A DNA stretch of 64,000 nucleotides from Vineibacter terrae (GCF_008039615.1 NZ_VDUZ01000001.1:301856-365855); one strand, 5' to 3'; positions 1 to 9,121 are shown, counted from the first letter of the stretch. Translations and numbers: made by a program. The notes: generated by a model from the sequence alone, not told the origin.

Positions 1-68
1 GCTGGCCCGCCAGCGGCGACCGCCATAGGCTGCCGCCGATCGCCATCACGCCCGTGAAAGGACAGTCC

Positions 69-1289
69 ATGAATGTCGTCGCCAAGATCGATTCCGCCGG
101 CCACGGGCTCAGCCCGGAACGGCTGGACCGCATCCGCGGCTGGATGCAGGCCCTGGTCGACCAGAAGAAGCTCGCCGGCCTGATCTCGGTGGTGAGCCGG
201 CGCGGCCAGATGGCGCTGATGCATACCTGTGGCAAGGCCGACCTGGCGCGCGACAAGCCGATGCGGCCCGACACCATCTTCCGCATCTATTCGATGACCA
301 AGCCGCTCACCAGCGTCGCCATCATGATGCTGTACGAGGAAGGCCGCTTCCAGCTCGACGACCCGATCACGCGCTTCCTGCCGGCGTTCAAGAACATGCG
401 GGTCTACGTCTCGGGATCACGCGGCAAGTACGAGAGCGAGCCGGCGCAGCGCGACATCACCTTCCGCGACCTGCTCTCGCACACGTCGGGCCTGACCTAC
501 GGCTTCATGGAGGCAAGCCCGGTCGATGCCATGTACCGCGATGCCGGCGTCGACTTCCAGACCTCCAAGGCCAGCCTCAGGGAGGTGGTCGAGCTGGCCG
601 CCAGCCTGCCCCTCATCGCCCAGCCCGGCACGGAATGGAACTACAGCATCGCCACCGACGTGCTGGGCTATCTGGTCGAGGTGATCTCGGGCCAGCCGTT
701 CGAGACCTTCCTGCACGAGCGCGTGATCGCACCGCTGGGCATGACCGACACGTCCTTCCAGGTGCCGGCCGACAAGGTCGAGCGCTTCGCCGCCAACTAC
801 GGTCCCGACGAGGGCGGCGGCATCAAGCAGATCGAGGACCCGCAGAAGAGCCGCTTCCTGACCAAACGCCTGTGCTCGGGCGGCGGCGGCCTGCTGTCGA
901 CGGCGGCGGACTACATGCGCTTCTGCCAGATGATGCTGAACAAGGGCACGCTCGACGGCAAGCGCCTGCTGGGCCGCAAGACGGTCGAGCTGATGACCAG
1001 CAACCACCTGGCCGGCGACATGGCCGACATGGGCCAGCCGCGGTTCAGCGAATCGACCTATGCCGGCATCGGCTTCGGGCTCGGCTTCTCGGTGACGCTC
1101 GATCCGGCCAAGGCGCAGATCCTGGGGACGCCCGGCGAGTATGCCTGGGGCGGCGCCGCCAGCACCGCCTTCTGGATCGACCCGGCCGAGGACATGTACG
1201 TGATCCTGCTGACGCAGCTGATGCCGTCGTCGACCTACCCGATCCGCCGCGAGCTGCGCGTGCTCAGCTACCAGGCGATCGTGGATTGA
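69..1289 (+). CDS. Serine hydrolase, beta-lactamase (class C / EstB-like) family
   Basis: A 406-residue protein of the penicillin-binding-like serine hydrolase family (Pfam Beta-lactamase). The nucleophile motif SxxK is at about S75-K78 (SMTK). A Tyr motif YSI follows near residue 192, and a WGG motif near residue 360 stands in for the KTG box. LSHTSGL, typical of this family, is present. No signal peptide is visible, so it is probably a cytoplasmic esterase or amidase rather than a resistance enzyme. The ATG at 69 is preferred because GAAAGGA lies 6 bases upstream; an in-frame GTG at 54 would add five residues. Substrate cannot be told from sequence. Confidence 0.88.
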   Translation: MNVVAKIDSAGHGLSPERLDRIRGWMQALVDQKKLAGLISVVSRRGQMALMHTCGKADLARDKPMRPDTIFRIYSMTKPLTSVAIMMLYEEGRFQLDDPITRFLPAFKNMRVYVSGSRGKYESEPAQRDITFRDLLSHTSGLTYGFMEASPVDAMYRDAGVDFQTSKASLREVVELAASLPLIAQPGTEWNYSIATDVLGYLVEVISGQPFETFLHERVIAPLGMTDTSFQVPADKVERFAANYGPDEGGGIKQIEDPQKSRFLTKRLCSGGGGLLSTAADYMRFCQMMLNKGTLDGKRLLGRKTVELMTSNHLAGDMADMGQPRFSESTYAGIGFGLGFSVTLDPAKAQILGTPGEYAWGGAASTAFWIDPAEDMYVILLTQLMPSSTYPIRRELRVLSYQAIVD

Positions 1290-1293
1290 GCTT

Positions 1294-1418
1294 CCTTCCC
1301 CACGCAGTGGGGAAGGTGGCCGAAGGCCGGATGGGGACCTGACGTGGTCTCCGTTGCAAAGATCACGTCGGCTCCCCTCCGCCCCTTCGGGGCACCTCCC
1401 CAGCTTTGCTGGGGAGGA
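1294..1418. repeat. Interspersed palindromic repeat, family B, copy 1
   Basis: A long imperfect palindrome. The left end is a ccttcccc...ggggaagg hairpin and the right end a cctcccc...ggggagg hairpin, joined by a centre containing cgacgtggtct-like and ccccttcggggc motifs. Near-copies lie at 28535-28697 and 32423-32548. It sits between the convergent serine hydrolase and TauD genes. There is no T-tract, so an intrinsic terminator role is not supported. Confidence 0.8.
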
Positions 1419-1422
1419 AAAT

Positions 1423-2310
1423 TTACGCCGCCGCCTGCTGCGCGGTCGGGGCCTCGCCGGCGACGGTGGTGCGGCGCATGTCGCGGACCTCGCCGGTCTC
1501 GTCGTAGCGCCGCGCGCGGTGCATGGTCTGGCGGTTGTCCCACATCACCAGGTCGTGCTGGCACCACTGGTGCGCGTGGACGAATTCGCGCTGGGTGGCG
1601 TGCTCGATGAGGTCGCGCAGGAAGGCGCGCGCCTCAGGCATCGGCCAGCCCACGATCGTGCCGGCGTGCGAGGCCAGGAACAGCGACTTGCGGCCGGTCA
1701 CGGGATGGGTGCGCACCAAGCTCTGGCGCACCGGCCTGAACATGGCGCGCTCCTCCTCGCTGAACTCGCCGAAGCCCAGCTGGCCGCGCGAGTAGATCAG
1801 CGAATGCTCGCAGACCAGCCCCTCGATCTCGGCCTTGGTGGCATCGTCGAGCGCATCGTACGCGGCGCGCATGTCGGCGAACTCGGTGTTGCCGCCGTGC
1901 GAGGGCACGGCACGGCCCGACAGCAGCGAGTACTTCGCCGGCACGGCGCGGAAGGAGCTGTCGGAATGCCACAGGCGGTTGCCCAGGTTGAACATCCGGC
2001 GCCGGTCGTCGCGCTGGTAGATCTTGCTGTCGGGGTCGAGGTTGGAGATGTCGGCCAGCTCGCCGCTGATGCGCCGCTCGTTGGCCTTGGTGATGTTGCC
2101 GCCGACCGCCAGCTCGATCTGGCCGAAATTGCGCGTGAAGGCGACCTGCTGCTCGTCGCTGATGTCCTGGCCGTGGAAGACCAGCACCGCATATTTGTCC
2201 ATGCCGGCCTCGATGGCCGCGACCTCGTCGGGCGCCATCGGCCGGCGCAGATCGACGCCGGACACCTCGCCGACAAAGACCGGATGAAGCGGGCGAATGG
2301 TGACGCTCAT
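1423..2310 (-). CDS. TauD/TfdA family Fe(II)/2-oxoglutarate dioxygenase
   Basis: About 295 residues, matching the TauD/TfdA family, whose members hydroxylate sulfonates, aryloxyacids and related acids using Fe(II) and 2-oxoglutarate. The iron-binding HxD is at about H115/D117 (LWHSDSSFR). The distal His is in the C-terminal TMHRARRYD segment, which also supplies the Arg that binds 2-oxoglutarate. The start at 2310 (MSVTIRPLHP) is preferred over an in-frame Met six codons upstream. It is the same strand as the CoA-lyase gene but about 110 bases away. The true substrate is unknown; TfdA-like (aryloxyacid) is as likely as taurine. Confidence 0.9.
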   Translation of the reverse strand: MSVTIRPLHPVFVGEVSGVDLRRPMAPDEVAAIEAGMDKYAVLVFHGQDISDEQQVAFTRNFGQIELAVGGNITKANERRISGELADISNLDPDSKIYQRDDRRRMFNLGNRLWHSDSSFRAVPAKYSLLSGRAVPSHGGNTEFADMRAAYDALDDATKAEIEGLVCEHSLIYSRGQLGFGEFSEEERAMFRPVRQSLVRTHPVTGRKSLFLASHAGTIVGWPMPEARAFLRDLIEHATQREFVHAHQWCQHDLVMWDNRQTMHRARRYDETGEVRDMRRTTVAGEAPTAQQAAA

Positions 2311-2420
2311 GATCGCCTCGTGCTGCAAGCAACAAACACGATCCTAGCCCCGCTTCCCAGGCCTGTCACCCCCGGGCTTCGCCCAGGATGACAGTGGCTT
2401 GCTCGGGGTGACGCTGCCGC

Positions 2421-3335
2421 CTAACCCGTCGCCGCCTGCTTGCGCGCTTCGCGGGCGGCGATGGCGTCGTGGCGGCGCAGCAGCGTCTCGGCGCGGCGGA
2501 TCACCGGGATGTCGATCATCTTGCCGTCGACGGCGAAGGAGCCGCGGCCGGAGGCGGCCTGCTTGCGGTCCTCCTCGATGAGGCGCCGGGCATAGGCGAC
2601 CTCCTCGGCCGAGGGGGTGTATTCCTCGTTGACGATCGCCACCTGCCCCGGATGGATGCAGCTTGCGCCCATGAAGCCGAACTGGCGCGAGCGGCGCACC
2701 ATGCGGCGAAAGCCGTCCCGGTCACCGAAGCCGGCGACGCTGGCGATGTAGCCGAACGGCATCAGGCCGGCCGACCGGGCGGCGTAGATCATGGTCTGCT
2801 TGGGCAGCAGCAAGGTCTCCTCGGTCGGCTCCATGCCGACCTCCGATGCGAAATCCTCGCCGCCGATGCTCATGGCCACCAGGCGCTCGCAGGCGGCGGC
2901 AATCGCCGGCATGTCGAAATAGCTGCGCGGCGTCTCGATCATGGCGATGAGCTTGGTGTGGCCGGGCGCCAGGCCGCGCTGCTGCTCCAGCTCGCCCACC
3001 AGCTCGTCGAGCAGCCGGATGTGGTCCGGGCCCTCGACCTTGGTCACGGCGATGCCGTGCACGCCGGGGCAGACCGCGGCCTCCAGGTCGCGCACCGCCA
3101 TCTGCAGCGGCCGGTTGATGCGCACGACCACGTCGGCGCCGCCGCGGCTCACACGCGCGGCGGCTGCCTCGACCAGCATGCGCGCCCGCGCCTTCTCGCC
3201 CGGCGGCACGCTGTCCTCGAGGTCGAGCTGCACCACATCGGCGCCACGTGTGTGGGCCTTGTCGACGAACTTCTCGACATTCACCGGCACGTAGAGCAGC
3301 GAGCGCCAGACGGGCAGGTCCTTTTCCGCCTTCAT
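2421..3335 (-). CDS. CoA ester lyase, HpcH/HpaI aldolase - CitE family
   Basis: About 304 residues, resembling citrate lyase beta subunit-like enzymes that cleave malyl-, citramalyl- or related acyl-CoA thioesters. Visible family motifs are RSLLYVPVN near the N-terminus, LDLEDSVPPGEK, VVRINRP, IETPRS (metal-ligand Glu) and SIGGEDF (metal-ligand Asp), with CIHPGQV near the C-terminus. The start at 3335 has GGAGG four bases upstream; the frame stays open upstream only through a repeat element. The CaiB-type CoA-transferase gene lies immediately upstream on the same strand, so CoA activation followed by lyase cleavage is a reasonable inference. The particular hydroxyacid is not determined. Confidence 0.88.
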   Translation of the reverse strand: MKAEKDLPVWRSLLYVPVNVEKFVDKAHTRGADVVQLDLEDSVPPGEKARARMLVEAAAARVSRGGADVVVRINRPLQMAVRDLEAAVCPGVHGIAVTKVEGPDHIRLLDELVGELEQQRGLAPGHTKLIAMIETPRSYFDMPAIAAACERLVAMSIGGEDFASEVGMEPTEETLLLPKQTMIYAARSAGLMPFGYIASVAGFGDRDGFRRMVRRSRQFGFMGASCIHPGQVAIVNEEYTPSAEEVAYARRLIEEDRKQAASGRGSFAVDGKMIDIPVIRRAETLLRRHDAIAAREARKQAATG

Positions 3336-3401
3336 GACACCTCCTCCATGCCGGCAGCGCGCCACAGCAGTGGCGCATCGGCCCGAAGGGCCGGCTGCTT
3401 C

Positions 3402-3439
3402 CCAGCGCCGCTCATGATCCGGCGCTGCGCGCCGGTGCG
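3402..3439. repeat. 38-bp direct repeat, family D, copy 1
   Basis: This 38-base segment recurs identically at 63955-63992. It contains a short internal palindrome (ggcgctgcgcgcc). Here it overlaps the end of the CoA-transferase gene and supplies that gene's stop codon. Confidence 0.75.
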
Positions 3440-4695
3440 CCACTGGAGTGGCGCGCTCCCGGCAAGTCAGCCTCGATCACGACGCCCTGGGCCTTCAGCG
3501 CCGCGTAGTCGGCATCCGACACGCCGATTTCGGCCAGCAGCGCGCGGTTGTGCTCGCCCAGCCTCGGTGCCCGGGAGCGGATCGAGCCGGGCGTGCCGGA
3601 CAGGCGCGGGATGACCGGATGCATCGGGAACTGGCCCATCTCCGCGTCGGGATAGTCGGCCAGGATCTCGCGCTCGACGACATGCGGGTCGCGCAGGATC
3701 TGGTTCACGTCGTAGACCGGGCCGATGGTCACCGCGGCGGCGTCGAAATACGCCACGGTCTCTTCCAGCGTGCGGGCGCCGACGAAGGCGCCGATGATGG
3801 CGTCGAGCTCCTCGGAGCGCTGCACGCGGTCGGCGTTGGTGCGGTAGCGTGGATCATTGATCAGGTCGGCCCGGTCGATGGCGCGGAACAGCCGCTCCGT
3901 CATGCCCTGGGTCGAGGCCGACAGGCAGACCCAGCCGCCGTCCCTGGTGCGATAGACGTTGCGCGGCGCGGCGTTGGTCGAGCGGCTGCCGGTGCGCGGC
4001 TTGATGGCGCCGGTCAGCCGGTAGTTCGCGGCCTGCGGGCCGAGCGCGTTGAACAGCGGGTCCAGCAGCGGCAGGTCGATCACCTGCCCGGCGCCGCCGT
4101 TCACCTCGACCGCGCGCAGCGCCATCATCACCGCCCCCACCCCGCTCAGCCCGGCGATGGTGTCGGCCAGGTACATCGGCGGCAGCACGGGCTCGCGGTC
4201 CTCGAAGCCGTTCATCGAGGCAAAGCCGCTCATGCCTTCGACCAGGGTGCCGAAACCCGGGCGGTGGCTATAGGGACCGGTCTGGCCCCAGCCGGAGATG
4301 CGCACGATCACCAGCCTCGGGTTGGCTGCCAGCAGGGTGTCGGGCGCCAGGCCCATCTTCTCCAGGGTCCCCGGCCGGAAGCTCTCGACGAACACGGCGC
4401 AGGACGGCAGCAGCTTCAGCAGAAGGTCGCGCACCGGCGCCTTGCGGAAATCGACGGCCAGGCTCTTCTTGTTGCGCGCGAAGATCTTCCAGTTGGTCTC
4501 GACGCCCTCGACCCGCCAGGCGCGCAGGGTGTCGCCCTCGGGCGGCTCGACCTTGATCACCTCGGCGCCGTAGTCGCCCAGCATTTGGGTCAGCGTGTTG
4601 CCGGCCACCAGCCGCGACAGGTCCATCACCCGCAGGCCGGTCAGCGGCCCGGTCGCGCCGGCGGCATAGTCGCGTTTCTTCAAGGCTTCGGTCAT
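3412..4695 (-). CDS. CaiB/BaiF CoA-transferase family (class III) protein
   Basis: About 427 residues of the formyl-CoA/carnitine CoA-transferase family, which moves CoA between organic acids. It opens with GLRVMDLSRLVAGN, followed by LGDYGAEVIKVEPP and RNKKSLAVDF, all family hallmarks. By family knowledge the Asp of the LADTIAGL segment sits at the catalytic Asp position. The start at 4695 (MTEALKK) is chosen; an upstream in-frame Met lacks support. The last dozen or so residues (ARHSSGAPARSAGS) are encoded by a repeat element shared with the far end of the window and are probably a recent tail. It precedes the CitE-like lyase gene and probably acts with it. Confidence 0.9.
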   Translation of the reverse strand: MTEALKKRDYAAGATGPLTGLRVMDLSRLVAGNTLTQMLGDYGAEVIKVEPPEGDTLRAWRVEGVETNWKIFARNKKSLAVDFRKAPVRDLLLKLLPSCAVFVESFRPGTLEKMGLAPDTLLAANPRLVIVRISGWGQTGPYSHRPGFGTLVEGMSGFASMNGFEDREPVLPPMYLADTIAGLSGVGAVMMALRAVEVNGGAGQVIDLPLLDPLFNALGPQAANYRLTGAIKPRTGSRSTNAAPRNVYRTRDGGWVCLSASTQGMTERLFRAIDRADLINDPRYRTNADRVQRSEELDAIIGAFVGARTLEETVAYFDAAAVTIGPVYDVNQILRDPHVVEREILADYPDAEMGQFPMHPVIPRLSGTPGSIRSRAPRLGEHNRALLAEIGVSDADYAALKAQGVVIEADLPGARHSSGAPARSAGS

Positions 4696-4841
4696 CGCTT
4701 GTCCGCGCTCGCTTGCGTGAGGCGCCACGTTAGCCCGCCGTCGCGACCGCGCACAAACGCTCCGTCGTGCGCCGCTGCGCTCGGGATGGCAGCGATGCGA
4801 AAGCTCGGCTACGCTTGCCGGCCACGACGGACGGGAGCGCC

Positions 4842-6311
4842 ATGAAAGTCTTCATCGCCTGCCTGGGCACCGAGACCAACACCTTCGTGCCGTTCCCCAC
4901 CGGGCGGCGCAATTTCGAGGAGAACGGAGTCTTCCACGGCGACGCGACGCGGCACACGCCCAACCTGTTCTCGGCACCGCTGCATGTCTGGCGGCGCCGG
5001 GCCGAGACGCGCGGCTGGACGGTCGTGGAAAGCCTGTTCGCCTTCGCCCAGCCGGCGGGCGTGACCGTGCGCGCCGTCTACGAAGGCTATCGTGACGAGA
5101 TCCTGGCCGACCTCGAGAAGGCGCTGCCGGTCGACATCGTGCTGCTGTCGATGCATGGGGCGATGGTGGCGGACGGCTATGACGATTGCGAAGGCGACCT
5201 GCTGAGCCGGGTGCGAGCGCTGGCTGGCCCCCGGGCCATCATCGGCGGCGAGCTCGACCTGCACTGCCACATCACCACGGCGATGATCACGCAGGCCGAT
5301 GTGCTGGTGACCTTCAAGGAGTATCCGCACATCGACATGGCCGAGCGCGCCGAGGAGCTGTTCACGCTGTGCGCCGATGCCGCCGAAGGCAAGACGCGGC
5401 CGGTGATGGCCGTCTACGACTGCCGCATGGTGGGCATGTACCGCACGCCGGTCGAGCCGATGAAAAGCTTCGTGGCGCGCATGCAGGCGCTGGAGGGCAA
5501 GGACGGCGTGCTGTCGGTGTCGCTGGGCCATGGCTTCCCCTGGGGCGACGTGGCCGAGGTCGGCACGCAGTCGCTGGTCGTCGCCGACGGCGATGCCGCC
5601 AAGGCGGCGGCCGTGGCCCGGCAGCTCGGCCAGGAACTCTTCGCCATGCGCGACAGCACGCTGGTGACCTACTGGCAGCCCGACGACGCCGTCGCCGACG
5701 CCGAGTCGGCGCAGGCCGGCCGGCCCGTGGTGCTGGCCGACGTCGCCGACAACGCCGGCGGCGGCTCGCCCAGCGATTCGACCTTCGTGCTCGAGGCCCT
5801 GCTGCGGCGCGACTACAAGGGCGCCCTGATCGGGCTGCTGTGGGATCCGGTGGCGTTCCAGATCGCCGAGGAAGCCGGCGAAGGCGCCACGCTGGACATG
5901 CGCATCGGCGGCAAGTGCGGCCCGATCAGCGGCCAACCGGTCGACCTGCGGGTCACGGTCAAGAAGCTAGCCTATGATTGCCGACAGAGCTTCGGCCCCA
6001 CCAAGAACGGCACCGGCAACCTTGCCTGGCTGCAGGCCGACGGCATCGACATCGTGATCAACACCCGGCGCACGCAGCTTTTCCACCCCGACGCCTTCGC
6101 GCCGCTGGGGCTAGACCCGGCGCGCTACCGGCTGATCGTCGTGAAGTCGAGCCAGCACTTCTACGCCGGCTTCGCGCCGCTGGCGTCCAAGGTCCACTAC
6201 GTGACCACCCACGGCGGCATCGAGCCGGATTTCGCCAATATCCGCCACACCAAGCGCACCGTGCCCTACTGGCCACGGGTCGCAGATCCCTTCACCGGCC
6301 AGAATGCGTGA
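4842..6311 (+). CDS. M81 family metallopeptidase (MlrC-like)
   Basis: A 489-residue protein of the MlrC family, named for the last step of microcystin breakdown but widespread and mostly of unknown substrate. The N-terminus MKVFIACLGTETNTF is typical. Metal-binding segments HGAMVADGYDDCEGD and GGELDLHCH are present, with the C-terminal DUF1485 half containing VKSSQHFYAGF. The length fits the family. The ATG at 4842 follows ACGGGAG by about six bases. It stands alone, divergent from the CoA-transferase gene. In most bacteria such genes sit with oligopeptide transporters; none is adjacent here. Confidence 0.92.
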   Translation: MKVFIACLGTETNTFVPFPTGRRNFEENGVFHGDATRHTPNLFSAPLHVWRRRAETRGWTVVESLFAFAQPAGVTVRAVYEGYRDEILADLEKALPVDIVLLSMHGAMVADGYDDCEGDLLSRVRALAGPRAIIGGELDLHCHITTAMITQADVLVTFKEYPHIDMAERAEELFTLCADAAEGKTRPVMAVYDCRMVGMYRTPVEPMKSFVARMQALEGKDGVLSVSLGHGFPWGDVAEVGTQSLVVADGDAAKAAAVARQLGQELFAMRDSTLVTYWQPDDAVADAESAQAGRPVVLADVADNAGGGSPSDSTFVLEALLRRDYKGALIGLLWDPVAFQIAEEAGEGATLDMRIGGKCGPISGQPVDLRVTVKKLAYDCRQSFGPTKNGTGNLAWLQADGIDIVINTRRTQLFHPDAFAPLGLDPARYRLIVVKSSQHFYAGFAPLASKVHYVTTHGGIEPDFANIRHTKRTVPYWPRVADPFTGQNA

Positions 6312-6432
6312 CTTGGCCAAGGAAATTGCATGTCCAGGCAGATAGACTGGACCCGCGGTGCCACGATTTCGTCACGCAGGATCGCGGAACGGCCCCATTC
6401 CAGTCCGCAAAGCGGCCACGCTCGACGCCTAG

Positions 6433-6969
6433 ATGTACGGCATGGCAATCGCTCACCATCGCGGAATGCTCCGACCGCTCGCCCCCCGGCCCAAGGCGCC
6501 GGGGGCCCGCCGTCGTCCGCGCCTTGGCGCCATGTTCGTGGTCCTGGCGGCCCTGGGCCTGGCCGGATTCGGTCTCGCCGAGCTGGTGCTGCCCGGCGGC
6601 ACGGAGCCGGTGCCCTACCGCACCTGGCAGGGGCCGGAAGCCGGCGCGGCAGGCCGCGAGACGCAGGTCGCCACCACCAATGCCGAATGGCATGCGCTGT
6701 GGTCCAGCCTGCGCCGCGACCCGGCACCGGCGTTCGACCCGTCGCGCCAGACCGGTGTCGCGATCCTGCTCGGCCAGCGCCCGACACCGGGCTATCATGT
6801 CGGAATCCTGGGCACCGAGCAGCGCGGCGACCGCGTGATCGTGTTGATCGAGGAGACTCGACCACCTGGCAGCGCCGTGCTGCCGCACAGGGTGACGTCG
6901 CCCTACGCGATCCTGCTGATCGACCAGAGCGGCGCGCCGGTCAGCGTCGAGCAGCGCGTGCGCGACTGA
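6433..6969 (+). CDS. Membrane-anchored PrcB-domain protein
   Basis: A protein of up to 178 residues with a basic N-terminus and one hydrophobic segment (about residues 33-52), so it is probably anchored in the inner membrane facing the periplasm. The C-terminal part (about 100-170) carries TPGYHVGILGTEQRGDR and VTSPYAILLI, which resemble the PrcB C-terminal domain of the treponemal protease complex accessory protein. The start is uncertain: ATGs at 6433, 6442 and 6466 are in frame and none has a strong ribosome site. No protease gene is adjacent, so its partner is unknown. Confidence 0.65.
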   Translation: MYGMAIAHHRGMLRPLAPRPKAPGARRRPRLGAMFVVLAALGLAGFGLAELVLPGGTEPVPYRTWQGPEAGAAGRETQVATTNAEWHALWSSLRRDPAPAFDPSRQTGVAILLGQRPTPGYHVGILGTEQRGDRVIVLIEETRPPGSAVLPHRVTSPYAILLIDQSGAPVSVEQRVRD

Positions 6970-7004
6970 GCGCTCGACGAGAAGCTGCGACCGTCATCTT
7001 CATC

Positions 7005-7107
7005 GTCATCCCGAGCGCCCCTTCGACAGGCTCAGGCGAGGGATCTCCTGCGGCAAGGCGCACGGTGCGTCATTCGCGGGAGATCCCTCGCTGTCGCTCG
7101 GGATGAC
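7005..7107. repeat. Interspersed palindromic repeat, family A, copy 1
   Basis: Imperfect inverted repeat of the form gtcatcccgagcg...gcgagggatctcc, then a loop containing gcgcacggtgcg, then ggagatccctcgc...cgctcgggatgac. Other copies are at 7937-8037, 9263-9349, 12877-12962, 18412-18496 and 53113-53196. This copy and the next carry an extra ttcgacaggctcag segment, here in the left arm. Confidence 0.85.
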
Positions 7108-7136
7108 AGATGTGTCAGCGACCAGCGATCCGGATC

Positions 7137-7793
7137 CTAGCGGCCGGAGAGGACCCGCGACACGAGCTGGCCGAGGTCGTCCTGCGAGACCTCGTCACCT
7201 TGCGGCAATCCGCCGGCCGGCGTCATGCCGTCGACCAGCTGCGGCAGGATCTGCGACAGCTGGTCGGCGGCGTCCTTCTGGTCCATGCCGGCAGCTTCCG
7301 CCAGCTGACCGAGGCGATCATGGCCGAAGACCTGGGTCACCTGGTCGGGCGAGAGCGGCATGTTCTGGCCGGTCGATACCCAGGATTTCATGTGCTCGCC
7401 CAGGCCGGCCTGCTCCAGGACCTGTCCCAGCCCGCCAAGGCCGCCGCCCAAGGCGCCACCGAGGCCACCGCCGGGCGCAGCACCGGCAGCGGGATTGCTG
7501 CCGCCGCCCAACAGGCCGCCCAGGATGCTGCCGAGGTCACCGCCCGACCCGCCGGGAGCACCGGCAGCGGGATTGCCGCCACCGCCCAACAGGCCGCCCA
7601 GGATGCTGCCGAGGTCACCGCCCGACCCGCCGGGAGCACCTTGCGGCTGGCGTCCGCCGCCGAGGCCGCCCTGCAGCAGCATGGCCAGCACCGCCTGGAT
7701 CAACGCCGCCTTGCCGGAGCCGGCCGTGCCCGTGCCACTGCCCCCCAACGCGCTGCGCAGGACGCCACCCAGGAGTTCATCGAGCAGTGCCAT
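7137..7793 (-). CDS. YidB-like (DUF937) protein with Gly-rich tandem repeat
   Basis: A 218-residue protein. The N-terminus (MALLDELLGGVL) and the C-terminal third (SPDQVTQVFGHDRLGQLAE through LVDGMTPAGGLP) match the YidB/DUF937 family, whose function is not established. Between them is a low-complexity Gly/Leu-rich linker with two 26-residue tandem units, GAPGGSGGDLGSILGGLLGG followed by G(G/S)NPAA, encoded by a 78-base direct repeat at about 7491-7646. The repeat length probably varies between strains. The start at 7793 is preferred over an upstream Met four codons earlier. It lies between two family A repeats. Confidence 0.8.
   Translation of the reverse strand: MALLDELLGGVLRSALGGSGTGTAGSGKAALIQAVLAMLLQGGLGGGRQPQGAPGGSGGDLGSILGGLLGGGGNPAAGAPGGSGGDLGSILGGLLGGGSNPAAGAAPGGGLGGALGGGLGGLGQVLEQAGLGEHMKSWVSTGQNMPLSPDQVTQVFGHDRLGQLAEAAGMDQKDAADQLSQILPQLVDGMTPAGGLPQGDEVSQDDLGQLVSRVLSGR
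7491..7646. repeat. 78-bp tandem repeat, two copies, inside yidB-like gene
   Basis: The sequence beginning gggattg at 7491 recurs at 7569 with a few changes, giving a 78-base (26-codon) period. The reading frame is kept, so copy-number change would lengthen or shorten the Gly-rich linker without breaking the protein. Confidence 0.8.
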
Positions 7794-7936
7794 GGGGCCC
7801 TCCAATGCTGAAGCAACAGTGACGCATCAGACCTGACGCAACCGTAGCCCCGTGCCGCAGGCGACGCAACGCGCGGTGCAAATGTGCCATTGCGTTACGC
7901 AGCGGGCCGTACGCCATAACGCCGGCGTCACGCACC

Positions 7937-8037
7937 GTCATCCCGAGCGCAGCGAGGGATCTCCCGCGAAAGACACACTCGGCGCCACTCGCAGGAGATC
8001 CCTCGCCTGAGCCTGTCGAAGGGGCGCTCGGGATGAC
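7937..8037. repeat. Interspersed palindromic repeat, family A, copy 2
   Basis: Same element as at 7005-7107 but in the opposite orientation, with the cctgagcctgtcgaagg segment in the right arm. It lies upstream of the yidB-like gene and downstream of the ABC ATPase gene. Confidence 0.85.
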
Positions 8038-8047
8038 GGTCCTGAAG

Positions 8048-9121
8048 CTACAGCGTCACGCCGGTGTCGGCGTTGAACAGGTGCACGCGGTTGTTCTTGG
8101 GCGCCAGGTGGATCGTCTCGCCGGGGCGGAAAGCGTGGCGGTCCTCGAACACGGCGCAGATCTCGCTGCCGCCCACCGTGCCGAACACCAGCGTGTCGGC
8201 GCCGGTGGGCTCGACCACCGAGACGGCCAGCGGGAAGCCTTCGGTAACGCCACTCAGGGCCAGGTGCTCGGGACGGACGCCGTACACGACCCCCTGCCCG
8301 TCGTCGCCCTTGGCGCCCGGCGGCAACGGCAGCCGGGTGCCGTCACTCGTGGCCACCCAGGCCGTGCCGTTGGCGCGCCGGGCCGTGCCTGACATGAAGT
8401 TCATCGCCGGCGAGCCGATGAAGCCGGCCACGAACTGGTTGACCGGCGCGTCGTAAAGATCGAGCGGCGCGCCGATCTGCTCGACCCGCCCGTCATGCAG
8501 CACCACGATGCGGTCGGCCAGGGTCATCGCCTCGACCTGGTCGTGGGTGACATAGATCGAGGTGGTCTTGAGGCGCTGGTGCAAGGCCTTCAGCTCGGTG
8601 CGCATCTGCACCCGCAGCTTGGCGTCGAGGTTGCTGAGCGGCTCGTCGAACAGGAACACCTGCGGGTTGCGCACGATGGCGCGGCCCATGGCGACCCGCT
8701 GCCGCTGGCCACCCGACAGATGCCGCGGCAGCCGGTCCAGGTACGGCGTCAGCCCGAGGATCTGCGCCGCGTTGGCCACGCCGCGCTCGATCTCCGCCTT
8801 CGGCGCCTTGCGCAGCCGCAGCGAGAAGCCCATGTTCTCGCGCACCGTCATGTGCGGGTAGAGCGCGTAGCTCTGGAACACCATGGCGATGTCGCGATCC
8901 TTGGCCGGCAGCTCGTTGACCCGCTTGGTACCGATGCGCACCTCGCCGCCAGTGATCTCCTCCAGGCCGGCGATCATGCGCAGCAGGGTCGACTTGCCGC
9001 AGCCCGACGGCCCGACCAGCACGACGAATTCGCCGTCAGGGATCTCGACGTCGACGCCATGGATCGCCGCGACGTTGCCGCCATAGACCTTGCGCACGCC
9101 GCGCAGCTCGACTGACGCCAT
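8048..9121 (-). CDS. Carbohydrate ABC transporter ATP-binding protein, UgpC/MalK type
   Basis: A 357-residue ATPase that powers the carbohydrate importer encoded upstream on the same strand. Walker A is GPSGCGKST (about residues 37-45), the signature is LSGGQRQRVAMGRA, and Walker B is VFLFDEPLSNLD followed by the H-loop THD. The C-terminal third carries the TOBE/regulatory domain (VYGVRPEHL) found in MalK, UgpC and MsmX. Length is normal for the subfamily. It is separated from its permease genes by about 380 bases filled by a large nested palindrome. Confidence 0.95.
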   Translation of the reverse strand: MASVELRGVRKVYGGNVAAIHGVDVEIPDGEFVVLVGPSGCGKSTLLRMIAGLEEITGGEVRIGTKRVNELPAKDRDIAMVFQSYALYPHMTVRENMGFSLRLRKAPKAEIERGVANAAQILGLTPYLDRLPRHLSGGQRQRVAMGRAIVRNPQVFLFDEPLSNLDAKLRVQMRTELKALHQRLKTTSIYVTHDQVEAMTLADRIVVLHDGRVEQIGAPLDLYDAPVNQFVAGFIGSPAMNFMSGTARRANGTAWVATSDGTRLPLPPGAKGDDGQGVVYGVRPEHLALSGVTEGFPLAVSVVEPTGADTLVFGTVGGSEICAVFEDRHAFRPGETIHLAPKNNRVHLFNADTGVTL

